Assembly (NCBI GenBank): GCA_030681195.1
Contig: JAUXXJ010000026.1
Coordinates: 124,001-188,000, forward strand
DNA length: 64,000 nucleotides
Source: Rhodocyclaceae bacterium
Lineage (GTDB): Bacteria > Pseudomonadota > Gammaproteobacteria > Burkholderiales > Rhodocyclaceae
Reading direction: 5' to 3'
A program made the translations under genes and the position numbers. Under the pieces are notes generated by a model. It saw only the letters and a list, made by a program, of their open reading frames with translations, ran no database searches and was not told where the DNA came from. Below are positions 28,920-37,238 of the stretch, in pieces (position 1 is the first letter of the stretch; each line of letters begins with the position of its first letter).

Positions 28920-29014
28920 GAGAATTATGTGGGCAGCAAGGTTTGCCCTTGTTTTGTCGGGTTTCAAGCGCTATATTGAAGGCCGCCGGGACATTGATGG
29001 GACAGGAGAGAGAC

Positions 29015-29293
29015 ATGGAAGTCAGTTCGGCAGGTTTGGCAGCAGTGTCGCAACAGCAGCAGTATCCAGTCGCCCGCCCCTTTCAGGAGCCGCGTCCTGC
29101 GCGTGAGCGCGAAGGCGCAACGGAGCAGACACAGGCTCGGCCGCAGCAGAACGAAGCGCCGCAGCGAGCAGAACGGAACGAGCAGACGCAGCGTTCCGCA
29201 CAGGTTGAGCAGGCGCAACGCCAGGAACAGCCTAAGCCCGTGGTCAATGCGCAAGGCCAAAAAACAGGTACGATCATTAACACCACGGCGTAA
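29015..29293 (+). CDS. Small Gln/Glu/Arg-rich protein of unknown function
   Basis: 92 residues from MEVSSAGLAAVSQQQQYPVA, preceded by a strong AGGAGAG ribosome site five bases away. The middle is low-complexity and charged (EQTQARPQQNEAPQRAERNE), probably disordered. The ends, MEVSSAG and GTIINTTA, faintly recall short YjfB-like motility proteins that start MDVSS and end in INTxA; I would not assign this. It lies 95 bases after tRNA-Leu. Confidence 0.6.
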   Translation: MEVSSAGLAAVSQQQQYPVARPFQEPRPAREREGATEQTQARPQQNEAPQRAERNEQTQRSAQVEQAQRQEQPKPVVNAQGQKTGTIINTTA

Positions 29294-29411
29294 TTTGCGT
29301 GGCAGAATACGCCGTCGCCATATTTTTCACCCGGTGATCCGCTTGGTAGGCAGCATTCCAAGTGGGTTGATTGTTTTCAGCACACTGTCCATCCATCCAG
29401 GAGTCAACACT

Positions 29412-29711
29412 ATGAATAAATCTGAACTGATCGAAGCAACCGCAAAAGCTGCAGATATCTCCAAAGCCGCTGCTGAACGTGCTCTTTCTTCGATGATTGA
29501 GGCCGTTGTCAAGGCAGTATCGAAGGGCGATACCGTGACGCTCGTGGGCTTCGGCACGTTCAAGTCGGCCAAGCGCGCTGCACGTACTGGCAAGAACCCG
29601 AAAACTGGCGAGCCGCTGAAGATTGCTGCGACTACCGTGCCGAAGTTCTCGGCGGGTACCGGCTTCAAGTCCGCAGTTGCTGGTAAGAAGGCTGTTGCCA
29701 AGAAGAAGTAA
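29412..29711 (+). CDS. HU-type histone-like DNA-binding protein
   Basis: 99 residues. The core is standard HU: MNKSELIEATAKAADISKAA, then VTLVGFGTFKSAKRAARTGKNPKTGEPLKI and the arm ending KFSAGTGFKSAV. It has a short Lys/Ala-rich tail (AGKKAVAKKK) beyond the usual end. It bends and compacts DNA. It stands alone, with a bidirectional terminator downstream. Confidence 0.95.
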   Translation: MNKSELIEATAKAADISKAAAERALSSMIEAVVKAVSKGDTVTLVGFGTFKSAKRAARTGKNPKTGEPLKIAATTVPKFSAGTGFKSAVAGKKAVAKKK

Positions 29712-29728
29712 TTCTTCGAAGCATCAAC

Positions 29729-29758
29729 AAAAAGGCCAGCCCGCGGGCTGGCCTTTTT
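29729..29758. terminator. Bidirectional terminator after HU
   Basis: AAAAAGGCCAGCCC / GGGCTGGCCTTTTT hairpin with a CG centre, ending in T runs on both strands. It serves the HU gene and the convergent lipoprotein gene. Confidence 0.9.
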
Positions 29759-29773
29759 GTTGCCTGAAACGGC

Positions 29774-30013
29774 TTACTTCTTGTCAGCGTCGGCCGGAGC
29801 GGCAGCGGGTGCAGCGGCCGGAGCGGCGGCAGCATCAGCAGGTGCGGCGGCTGGGGCGGCAGCCGGAGCGGCGGCGGCATCGGTGGGCTTGGCAGTGTCG
29901 GCCGGGGCAGCAGCAGGTGCGGCGACAGGAGCCGGCGCCGGTGCAGCTTCTTGCTTGCCACAGGCAACGAGGGTCAGGGCGGTCAGGGTAACGAGGAGGA
30001 GGGAGCTTTTCAT
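29774..30013 (-). CDS. Ala/Pro-rich small lipoprotein
   Basis: 79 residues. A lipobox signal peptide (LTALTLVAC, Cys18) is followed by a tail of repeats such as APAAAPADAAAAP ending in ADADKK. AAGGAA precedes the ATG. Repeat-rich disordered tails of this kind are common in surface lipoproteins. No specific role is assigned. Confidence 0.75.
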   Translation of the reverse strand: MKSSLLLVTLTALTLVACGKQEAAPAPAPVAAPAAAPADTAKPTDAAAAPAAAPAAAPADAAAAPAAAPAAAPADADKK

Positions 30014-30175
30014 TATGGGTATTCCTTCAAAATAACAGTGATAGAAACGGCTGAACTAGCCGTGGAGCATTGTAGCGGGACTGGCCGCGGCACGACGTCA
30101 GAAATCCAAGCCGTGCTACGTGGTTTATCCCTGCTTCCTCCCAACGTGCTTGAGGACACTTGAGATGACATGGCA

Positions 30176-30625
30176 TCACGATTCTTTTCGCGCAAGCCAC
30201 GCAAGCGTCCACTGGAGTGCGGCGTCAAGATTTGCCCTGGCATTGGCCGTCAGTGGCTCACCCAGTTCGAATTGTTCGCCACGAATGGCCAGTTGGTAAC
30301 AAGGCGGGGGATCGTCGTCGTGCAGGTCGACATAGACCTGCATCACGGATTCTGGTGTGATGGCATGCGTGCTGAAGCTGGCGTCGCGTGCGGGCAAAAG
30401 TCGGCTGTGGCGGAACGGCGCCTCGGCTTTGATGCTGGCATCAATGAACAGAATGCGCTCGCGGTTTTCGAGGTCGAGGGCGTGTTCGACCTGCAACTGA
30501 AAGTCGGTGAGACACTCGACACCAGGGAGATTCAGGGCCTCGATGCGCTCGATGAACAGCGGGCCCAGCGCATCGTCACCCCGGCTGGGATTGCCCCAGC
30601 CGAACAGCAGGATGGGTTCAGTCAA
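30176..30625 (-). CDS. hoxW: Hydrogenase maturation protease HoxW
   Basis: 149-residue endopeptidase of the HycI/HoxW family, which trims the C-terminus of HoxH after nickel insertion. Nickel-sensing acidic residues are in FGWGNPSRGDDALGP and LFIDASIKAE; the conserved His is in STHAITPE. It is four bases after hoxH, the last gene of the hox operon. The degenerate 24-bp element is read FRHSRLL. Confidence 0.9.
   Translation of the reverse strand: MTEPILLFGWGNPSRGDDALGPLFIERIEALNLPGVECLTDFQLQVEHALDLENRERILFIDASIKAEAPFRHSRLLPARDASFSTHAITPESVMQVYVDLHDDDPPPCYQLAIRGEQFELGEPLTANARANLDAALQWTLAWLARKES
30396..30419 (+). repeat. Dispersed 24-bp element, copy 9
   Basis: Four mismatches, in hoxW, read FRHSRLL. 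Confidence 0.6.
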
Positions 30626-30629
30626 TCTC

Positions 30630-32126
30630 TCAGTCCAGGGCAGGGCGCTCGCAAACCCCGTGCATGTTGCGCGTCATGCGGTCGATTGCCGTCCCGTCAG
30701 CGCCGACTAATTCAACTTCCAGCGGCATCTGGCCGAGCGCGTGGGTGGCACACGACAGGCAGGGATCGAAGCAGCGGATCGCCACCTCGATGTGGTTGAG
30801 CAGGCCCTCGGTCAATTCCTTGCCATCCAGATACTGCTTGGCCACGACGCGGATCGCTTCGTTCATCGCCTGGTTGTTGTGGGTGGTCGAGACAATCAGG
30901 TTGGCGCGCGTCACTTGGTCGTTTTCATCGACACGATAGTGATGGATCAGTGTGCCGCGCGGGGCCTCGATGACGCCCACGCCGCGCTCCTGGCGCTGGC
31001 CGATATTTACCAGGTCGGTGCCGACGATATCGTCGTCGTGCAGCAGATCCTTGATGGCTTCTGCAGAATGCAGCATTTCGATCATGCGCGCCCAGTGGTA
31101 GCCGAGCGTGGCACCCGTGGCGCTGCCCTTGTCGAAGGCCATGAACTCCTGGCGCTCCTTGTCGGCCAGCGGGGTAGGGATGAAATCGCAGTTGGTGACG
31201 CGCGTCAGCGGGCCGACGCGATACCAACCGTCATCTGAATTTTTCATCTCATTGAAGAACGGGAATTTCATGTAGCTCCAGGACTTCACGTCTTCCGTGA
31301 TGACATCCCAATAGCGGCTGTAGTCGAAGTGATCGAACAGGGTCGAGCCGTCCGAGCGCCGTGCACGCAGGCCACCGTGGTAGAGATCCATGGCACCATC
31401 GGCGCGCACCAGCCCCATGCTGTGGGCGGTGAAGCGACCGAAACTGTTGTATTCCGCCAGATTCTTCTCGAACAGACCTTTGATGATCTGCACGGCCTCA
31501 CGGCTCCAGGCCACCATCGTGTAAATCTCTTTTTGCAAGGTGGCACGTTCTGCGGCAGACAGTGACTTATTGACGCCGCCAGGAATGGAACCGGTGCCAT
31601 GGACGCGCTTGCCGGAGGTCATGCGGATGACTTCCTGACCATACTTGCGCAGCAGTACGCCTTTCTTGGCGACTTCCGGCGCTGCGGCGATGACGCCGAC
31701 GATATTGCGCGTCGCCACGTCCGAGCCGAAGCCGAACAGCAGATCGGGCGAGGAGAGATGGAAGAAATGCAGGGCGTGCGACTGCAACATCTGGCCGTAG
31801 TGCATCAGGCGGCGGATTTTTTCTGCCGTGGGTGTCAGGGTGGCCCCGACGATCTGGTCGAGCGCTTTTGAGGCGGCCAGATGGTGCGAGACCGGACAGA
31901 TGCCGCACAGGCGCTGCACCATGACCGGCACTTCCCAGTAGGGTCGACCTTCGATGAATTTTTCGAAGCCGCGAAACTCGACGATGTGCAGGCGTACTTG
32001 CTCAACGTGGTTGTCATCGTCGAGCAGGATGGTGACCTTGCCGTGGCCTTCAACGCGCGAGACCGGTTCGATGGCGACGCGCTTGAGTTTTTCGGGGTTG
32101 CGGGCAGTTTCTAGTTCGAATGGCAT
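30630..32126 (-). CDS. hoxH: NAD-reducing hydrogenase large subunit HoxH
   Basis: 498 residues, the [NiFe] catalytic subunit of a bidirectional (group 3d) hydrogenase. Nickel-iron ligands are in RLCGICPVSHH (C74, C77) and DPCLSCATH (C456, C459). After His462 there is a 36-residue tail (ALGQMPLEV... to ...CERPALD) that HoxW should remove. A copy of the 24-bp element encodes LVGADGTA within that tail. Gene order hoxF-U-Y-H-W is that of the Ralstonia-type enzyme. Confidence 0.96.
   Translation of the reverse strand: MPFELETARNPEKLKRVAIEPVSRVEGHGKVTILLDDDNHVEQVRLHIVEFRGFEKFIEGRPYWEVPVMVQRLCGICPVSHHLAASKALDQIVGATLTPTAEKIRRLMHYGQMLQSHALHFFHLSSPDLLFGFGSDVATRNIVGVIAAAPEVAKKGVLLRKYGQEVIRMTSGKRVHGTGSIPGGVNKSLSAAERATLQKEIYTMVAWSREAVQIIKGLFEKNLAEYNSFGRFTAHSMGLVRADGAMDLYHGGLRARRSDGSTLFDHFDYSRYWDVITEDVKSWSYMKFPFFNEMKNSDDGWYRVGPLTRVTNCDFIPTPLADKERQEFMAFDKGSATGATLGYHWARMIEMLHSAEAIKDLLHDDDIVGTDLVNIGQRQERGVGVIEAPRGTLIHHYRVDENDQVTRANLIVSTTHNNQAMNEAIRVVAKQYLDGKELTEGLLNHIEVAIRCFDPCLSCATHALGQMPLEVELVGADGTAIDRMTRNMHGVCERPALD
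30688..30711 (-). repeat. Dispersed 24-bp element, copy 10
   Basis: Four mismatches. It falls in the part of hoxH that codes for the peptide removed in maturation. Confidence 0.65.
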
Positions 32127-32136
32127 GGTTGCCTCT

Positions 32137-32685
32137 TCAATCGTAATGGATCAGGCCATGGCCGAGATGGGGCGTGCGGCCGGCGATCAGGTCGGTGAGA
32201 AATTTCCAGATAGCATCGCCCGAGGGCGGGCAACCCGGCAGGAAGTAGTCGACCTTGACGACTTCATGGATCGGATGCACCTGGTTGAGCGGCAGGGGTA
32301 GCTCGGGGTCGTTGGGGATGCGCACCCCATGGGCGAGCCCGCCTTCCGTCTGATATACCGCCGTGAGAATATCGTGGAGCTCAAGATGGTTGCGCTGCGC
32401 CGGCAGGCCACCATTCACCGAGCAGGCGCCCATGGCCACGAGAATCTTGCAGTTCTTGCGAAACTCGCGCAATACATGGATGTTTTCTGTGTTGCAGACA
32501 CCGCCCTCAATGATGCCCAGATCGCAGGGGCCACAGTGCTTGATGTCGGTGATGGGCGAACGATCAAACTCGACCACTTCCAGTAGGTCTAGGATGCGCT
32601 CGTCAATGTCCAGAATCGACATGTGGCAGCCGAAGCAGCCGGCCAGCGAGGTCGTCGCCACGCGCAGTTTCTTTTTCTCGCTCAT
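32137..32685 (-). CDS. hoxY: NAD-reducing hydrogenase small subunit HoxY
   Basis: 182 residues, short like other HoxY, with one proximal [4Fe-4S] site: SLAGCFGCHMSI, CGPCDLGIIEGG, GACSVNGG and FLPGCPPSGDA. It passes electrons from the HoxH active site to HoxU and HoxF. No Tat signal, so the enzyme is cytoplasmic. Ten bases before hoxH and overlapping hoxU by four. Confidence 0.95.
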   Translation of the reverse strand: MSEKKKLRVATTSLAGCFGCHMSILDIDERILDLLEVVEFDRSPITDIKHCGPCDLGIIEGGVCNTENIHVLREFRKNCKILVAMGACSVNGGLPAQRNHLELHDILTAVYQTEGGLAHGVRIPNDPELPLPLNQVHPIHEVVKVDYFLPGCPPSGDAIWKFLTDLIAGRTPHLGHGLIHYD

Positions 32686-33389
32686 TTCGCCACCTCTACG
32701 ACGGATGCGGGTGCCTTGTCATATTTGCGCTCACCGTAGGGCACGGCAAAGCCGACGCGCTTCTTGAGAATCACGCCGACCGGGCAGATGCTCGCCGCGC
32801 GGTCATCGGCGGTGAAGTTCGTATCGCCGAGCTTGCCCGATTCGCTGTTGATGATGATGCGGCGACCGCGCATGCCGCGTCCGCCCATGACGAAGACAAA
32901 TTTCTTGTCGGCCAGTTCGGAAGCCTGTACGCATAGTGAGCACAGGATGCAGCGGTTGAAATCCAGCAGCATATCGGGATGCGAGGCGTCGACCGGACGA
33001 TCCGGGTAGAAATGGTCGAAGTGCGGCGTCATCATGCCCAGATCGTAGGCGGTGGCCTGCAACAGGCAATTGCCGCTCTTTTCGCAGCTTGGGCAGAAGT
33101 GATTGCCTTCGATGAAGAGCATCTGCAACAGGGTGCGACGCTTGTCATCCAGTTCGGCGGTACGGTTTTCGACATTGATTCCGGCGGCAGCCTGCATGGT
33201 GCAGGAAGAGCCGAAACGACCATTGACTTTCACCGTGCAGAGTTTGCAGGAACCATGCGGCTTGAACTCCGGGTGCCAACACAGATGCGGGATGTACTTG
33301 CCGGCTGCCTTGGCGGCCTGCATGATCGTCTCGCCCGGATTAAAGGGGATTTCTTCATTGTCGAGGAGGAAGGTCTGCTGTTCGCTCAT
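32682..33389 (-). CDS. hoxU: NAD-reducing hydrogenase diaphorase subunit HoxU
   Basis: 235 residues, homologous to the N-terminal part of complex I NuoG. A [2Fe-2S] site (CWHPEFKPHGSCKLCTVKV), a His/Cys-ligated cluster (HFCPSCEKSGNC) and a further set (RCILCSLCVQASELA, then ICPVGVILKK) are visible. It relays electrons between HoxY and HoxF. Overlaps both neighbours by four bases. Confidence 0.95.
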   Translation of the reverse strand: MSEQQTFLLDNEEIPFNPGETIMQAAKAAGKYIPHLCWHPEFKPHGSCKLCTVKVNGRFGSSCTMQAAAGINVENRTAELDDKRRTLLQMLFIEGNHFCPSCEKSGNCLLQATAYDLGMMTPHFDHFYPDRPVDASHPDMLLDFNRCILCSLCVQASELADKKFVFVMGGRGMRGRRIIINSESGKLGDTNFTADDRAASICPVGVILKKRVGFAVPYGERKYDKAPASVVEVAK

Positions 33390-35281
33390 CGCGATGTCTC
33401 CACGTTGGAATGCTCATTGGACAAATGGGCGCCGGCATCGTCGCGGCCGGTCATCTGCCGGGCCTGAGACAGTGCGGCATCCAGATCGAAGGCCGGCTCG
33501 AAGTCGAGCGATTTGAGACGACGTTCGTAAGCCGGCTTGAACTTGTTGAGCGTGTCGAAGATTGAATTGCAGGCGGTGTTGCCGAGGCCGCAATGGCTGG
33601 CGCCCTGCATCAGGCGGTGCATCTTGAACAGTTCGCTGATGTCGTACTGTGATCCGTGGTTAGTGGCCAGTTTGTCCATCAGGCGCGCAACGATCTGCGT
33701 ACCGACGCGGCACGGGGTGCAGAAGCCGCAGGATTCATGCGCGAAGAAATGGGCGAAGTTATGGGCCACCTCAAACATGTCGCGGCTGCAATCGAACACC
33801 ATCATGGCGCCGGCAGTCGGGGTGTCCTCGAAGGCGATGCGCCGCTCCAATTCGTCGCCCGACAAGGTAATGCCGGAAGGCCCGGAAATCTGCACGCCTT
33901 GCACGCAGCCCTTGGCACCCGCATCATCGAGCACCTGTTGAATGGTGATGCCGAACGGATACTCGTAGAGGCCGGGCCGCAATACATCGCCAGAGACCGA
34001 AAGGATCTTGGTGCCAGTCGATTGCTTGGTGCCGATCTTGGCGAACCATTCGCCACCATTGAGGGCGATCAGCGCGGCGCTAGCGAAGGTTTCAACGTTA
34101 TTAACAATGGTCGGTTGGTCAAGATAACCATTGGTGACCGGGAAGGGCGGGCGGATGCGCGGCCGGCCGGGCTTGCCTTCCAGTGATTCGATCAGCGCGG
34201 ATTCTTCGCCGCAGACGTAGGCGCCGGCACCGAGATGAACCTCGATGTCGAAGTCTGCGCCAGTAAGGCCGAGGATATTCTTGCCGAGCAGATTGGCCTG
34301 GCGGCGACGCGCCAGCACCTCGTTGAGCGGTTCGAGCAGGTAGCGGTATTCGCCGCGCAGATAGACAAAGCCCTTGGTGGCGCCGATGGCGTAGGCGGCC
34401 ACCGTCATGCCCTCGAAGACCAAATCGGCATGTGATGAGAGCAGCACACGATCCTTGAAAGTGCCCGGTTCGCCCTCGTCGGCGTTGCAGACGACGATAC
34501 GCGTATGGCCTTCTTTGAGCGTGGCATTGCGGCAGGCTTCCCACTTCAGTCGGGTCTGGAAGCCTGCACCACCACGACCACGCAGATTGGAGAGGCGCAT
34601 TTCGTCGAGCATGGCCGTCGGGCCGACCAGGCCGCGCGGCAGGGATTCCTTGACCGAGCGGTCATTCGACGCCGTCATGCCGTCGGCAGTGGCGCGTGCA
34701 ACGGCTGCGCGCAGGGCCGAACCCGGCACGAAGTTGCCTGACAGCAGAATATCGGCACGACGCACGTTGTCTTCGACGCGGAACCATTCGGCCGGCCACT
34801 GATCGAGCGGGACTTCCGTGCGGATCAACTCGACCATCTGGTCGACGCGCTCGGGCGTCATGCGCGTGATCGTGCGGTAATTCACCAGCAGGGCCGGCCC
34901 CTGGTCGCACATGCCGGTGCAGGAGGTGGTATTCACACTGACCAGACCATCCTCAGACAAGCGGCCCGGTTCCAGCCAGAGCTTCTCGCACATGGCCTGC
35001 ATCAGATCGCGATTGCCGAGCATGCGGTCGGTAATGTTGTCCGACCACAGCACACAGTATTTGCCACGGGGCCGGGTGTGGAAAAAGCTGTAGAAGGCAG
35101 CCGTGCCTTCGACCTTGGCGCGTGGCCAGTTGATGGCTTTGGCGATGGCGGTGAGCGTGGCGGGGGAAAGCCAGCCCAGCGCTTCCTGTGTTTCGCGCAG
35201 GATTTGCATCAGGCGCGTGCCGTCGTTTCCGTGGCGGGAAAGTACCGCCTGGAGCGTGCTGAGCGTGTTTTGATCGTTCAT
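33386..35281 (-). CDS. hoxF: NAD-reducing hydrogenase diaphorase subunit HoxF
   Basis: 631 residues from the ATG at 35281 with GAGGA upstream. The N-terminal NuoE-like part (about 1-150) has the [2Fe-2S] cysteine site CTGMCDQGPA. The NuoF-like part has LRGRGGAGFQTRLKWEAC, NADEGEPGTFKDR (FMN/NAD) and GAYVCGEESALIESLEG. The terminal [4Fe-4S] site is ESCGFCTPCRVG. It transfers electrons to NAD+. The NuoE-NuoF fusion is the Ralstonia HoxF form; no hoxE is present. First gene of the operon. Confidence 0.96.
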   Translation of the reverse strand: MNDQNTLSTLQAVLSRHGNDGTRLMQILRETQEALGWLSPATLTAIAKAINWPRAKVEGTAAFYSFFHTRPRGKYCVLWSDNITDRMLGNRDLMQAMCEKLWLEPGRLSEDGLVSVNTTSCTGMCDQGPALLVNYRTITRMTPERVDQMVELIRTEVPLDQWPAEWFRVEDNVRRADILLSGNFVPGSALRAAVARATADGMTASNDRSVKESLPRGLVGPTAMLDEMRLSNLRGRGGAGFQTRLKWEACRNATLKEGHTRIVVCNADEGEPGTFKDRVLLSSHADLVFEGMTVAAYAIGATKGFVYLRGEYRYLLEPLNEVLARRRQANLLGKNILGLTGADFDIEVHLGAGAYVCGEESALIESLEGKPGRPRIRPPFPVTNGYLDQPTIVNNVETFASAALIALNGGEWFAKIGTKQSTGTKILSVSGDVLRPGLYEYPFGITIQQVLDDAGAKGCVQGVQISGPSGITLSGDELERRIAFEDTPTAGAMMVFDCSRDMFEVAHNFAHFFAHESCGFCTPCRVGTQIVARLMDKLATNHGSQYDISELFKMHRLMQGASHCGLGNTACNSIFDTLNKFKPAYERRLKSLDFEPAFDLDAALSQARQMTGRDDAGAHLSNEHSNVETSR

Positions 35282-35302
35282 GGCGTCCTCATGTTGCAAT
35301 GC

Positions 35303-35335
35303 GACATGTCACATAGCTTACGCCAGACATGTTAC
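35303..35335. promoter_or_regulatory. Repeated GACATGTYAC sites upstream of hoxF
   Basis: GACATGTCAC (35303-35312) and GACATGTTAC (35326-35335), 23 bases apart, in the 85-base gap between hoxF and the divergent gene. GACATGTC is itself palindromic. A candidate operator for hox control. Confidence 0.4.
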
Positions 35336-35366
35336 GTTTTGTTGCGTTGGATCAAAAATTCCGGGG

Positions 35367-36239
35367 GTGAGTGTGAGGATTTTGAGTTGGAACATCCAGT
35401 GGGGGCTCGGTATCGACGGCAAGGCCGATCTGGTGCGCACGGCGGCGGTGGCGCGCGAATTCGACGCCGACGTGCTGTGCCTGCAGGAAGTCGCGGTCAA
35501 TCACCCCGACCTGCCCGGATTGCCAAGGGGCGCGCCGCTGAACCAGTCCGAATGGCTCGCCGGCCTGTTCCTCGGCTACGAGGCGATCTACGGCATCGGC
35601 AGCGACCTGCCGGGCGAAAATGGTGGGCCGGGCGGCAGGCGCCAATTCGGCAACCTGATCCTCTCGCGCCGGCCCGTTCTGCAAGTATTCCGCCACCTGC
35701 TGCCCTGGCCCGCTGATCCCGCCGTGCCGAGCATGCCGCGCGTCGCGGTCGAGGCCGTCATCGACGCCCCCGGATTCCCCGGCGGCGCGCTGCGCGTCAT
35801 CACCACGCACCTGGAGTATTACTCGGCCATCCAGCGCACCGCACAGATCGAGGCACTGCGCGGAATCTGCGACAACGGCTGGCAGCATGCCGTCACGCCG
35901 CGTTCTGCTACCGAGACCGATCCACCCTTCGCCGTCCTGCCGCGCGGCGAAGGCTGCGTGCTGTGCGGCGACTTCAACAGCCCGGCCGGCGCGCCCGAGC
36001 ATGCGCCGCTGCAGTGGGCCAGTGAGGCCCCTGCGTTCGTGAATGCGTGGGAGCAGGCCCACCCCGCCGTCCCGCCAGCGCCGACTTTCGGCGTGCATGA
36101 CCGGCGGTACATCGCCGAGCCGGCCTGCTATGACTTCTTCTTCGTCAGCGAAAACATCGCCGGGCGGGTGGCCGATGTCCACGTCGATGGCGGCACCACA
36201 GCATCCGATCACCAGCCGGTGCTGCTGGATATTGCCTGA
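35367..36239 (+). CDS. Endonuclease/exonuclease/phosphatase family protein
   Basis: About 290 residues from a GTG (VSVRILSWNIQWGLG). The metal-dependent phosphoesterase fold is shown by SWNIQWG, DVLCLQEV, RQFGNLILSR, RVITTHLEYYS, VLCGDFNSPAG and ASDHQPVLLDIA, which hold the Asn, Glu, Asp and His catalytic residues. Substrate could be DNA, RNA or a phospholipid head group. The first in-frame ATG is upstream and gives a Cys-rich, unlikely leader. The 24-bp element is read AVPPAPTFGV. Confidence 0.85.
   Translation: MSVRILSWNIQWGLGIDGKADLVRTAAVAREFDADVLCLQEVAVNHPDLPGLPRGAPLNQSEWLAGLFLGYEAIYGIGSDLPGENGGPGGRRQFGNLILSRRPVLQVFRHLLPWPADPAVPSMPRVAVEAVIDAPGFPGGALRVITTHLEYYSAIQRTAQIEALRGICDNGWQHAVTPRSATETDPPFAVLPRGEGCVLCGDFNSPAGAPEHAPLQWASEAPAFVNAWEQAHPAVPPAPTFGVHDRRYIAEPACYDFFFVSENIAGRVADVHVDGGTTASDHQPVLLDIA
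36066..36089 (-). repeat. Dispersed 24-bp element, copy 11
   Basis: Two mismatches, read VPPAPTF in the endonuclease/exonuclease/phosphatase gene. Confidence 0.85.
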
Positions 36240-36389
36240 GCATGCTGCGACTGGTGGGGCACTGCCGGCCCCCCTCTCTCCAGACCGGACGCCTGAAGGG
36301 CTGCTTCACTTTGAAATCTGACGAACATGCATCTCTTGAAGCTTTCCCCCATGTATGCATGCTTACGTGACGGGTTGCAATTCAGTCCG

Positions 36390-37238
36390 TCATTCCTCAA
36401 ATTTGCTGGCCCCCCATCGGTTCATCAGTCGTTGCTCACGAGCGACTTCCGCCTCGATAGCGTTCTGCGGTAGTTGCCTGAGGCATTCTTCAAGAGCCTG
36501 AGGATCAGGCTTTTCAACCGGTTTCGGTTCAACGTGAACCACCTGAGGCGATTTGCCGTCCCACGCATAGGGGTTTGTAAACGCCGGGGGGTCAGGCAGA
36601 CAGTCGTCGTCATAGATCGGGGGCCAGTCTGATGCAAACGGCGTGAACGAGATCGTCCTTTCAAAGATCAGCGGCTTGCCGGTTGGGGTTGGCGGCAAGG
36701 GGGGCATGCTTTCGATGGCCTTCCGGGCGAGTTGCTCGGCGATTTTGGACGTGGTCCACAACGTTTCAAGCTTGGCCAATGTTCCATCGGGTGCGATTTC
36801 CAAACGGAATCTGACCTCGCCTGCGCCTTGCCCCTCGACAGCGGTTCCCATCATGCTGCGGACTTGCTTGCCCCACGAGTAGCGGTAACCCTTGCTGTTC
36901 TTCAACGTGTACTTGCCGGCAAATCCCCATTCTTCCGCCGTCGGCGCGGGAGGTGCCGGCTGGGTCGCCAGCGGATGCTGCGTGACGGGTGTCGTCGCCG
37001 TGTTTTTTTGCCGTGCCGGGGTTGCAATGACAGCAGCGGGGATGGTCGCTGGTGCTTGCGTGCGAGCGGTGGGCCTGGCGGGACTTTTCTCCGGGGCCCG
37101 TGGCACGACGTTCAGAATGACTTTCTGCACATCCGGCTTGCGGGAGAGCCAGGCCAGGTGGTTGCCACCAACAAAGGCGAAGACGAAGGCGTGCAGCGCC
37201 AGGGAGCCGAATACCGCGAAAAGAAGCCTATTGCTCAA
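36390..37238 (-). CDS. TonB/TolA-like envelope protein
   Basis: About 282 residues from a TTG at 37238 that overlaps the end of the cysteine desulfurase gene. An N-terminal membrane anchor (RLLFAVFGSLALHAFVFAFV) is followed by a Pro/Ala/Thr-rich spacer (about 40-100), then a domain VRFRLEIAPDGTLAKLETL, IAEQLARKAIESMPPLP of the TonB C-terminal type. No ATG lies near the expected start. It is the last gene of the sulfur-linked operon. Partner receptor unknown. Confidence 0.7.
   Translation of the reverse strand: MSNRLLFAVFGSLALHAFVFAFVGGNHLAWLSRKPDVQKVILNVVPRAPEKSPARPTARTQAPATIPAAVIATPARQKNTATTPVTQHPLATQPAPPAPTAEEWGFAGKYTLKNSKGYRYSWGKQVRSMMGTAVEGQGAGEVRFRLEIAPDGTLAKLETLWTTSKIAEQLARKAIESMPPLPPTPTGKPLIFERTISFTPFASDWPPIYDDDCLPDPPAFTNPYAWDGKSPQVVHVEPKPVEKPDPQALEECLRQLPQNAIEAEVAREQRLMNRWGASKFEE

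Noticed and set aside
28799..29014. N-terminal extension of the Gln-rich gene through tRNA-Leu(CAA)
   Set aside because: The tRNA is certain, and a strong ribosome site marks the start at 29015.
35282..35366. Sigma-54 promoter for hoxF
   Set aside because: No TGGC-N8-TTGC pattern with correct spacing on the minus strand.
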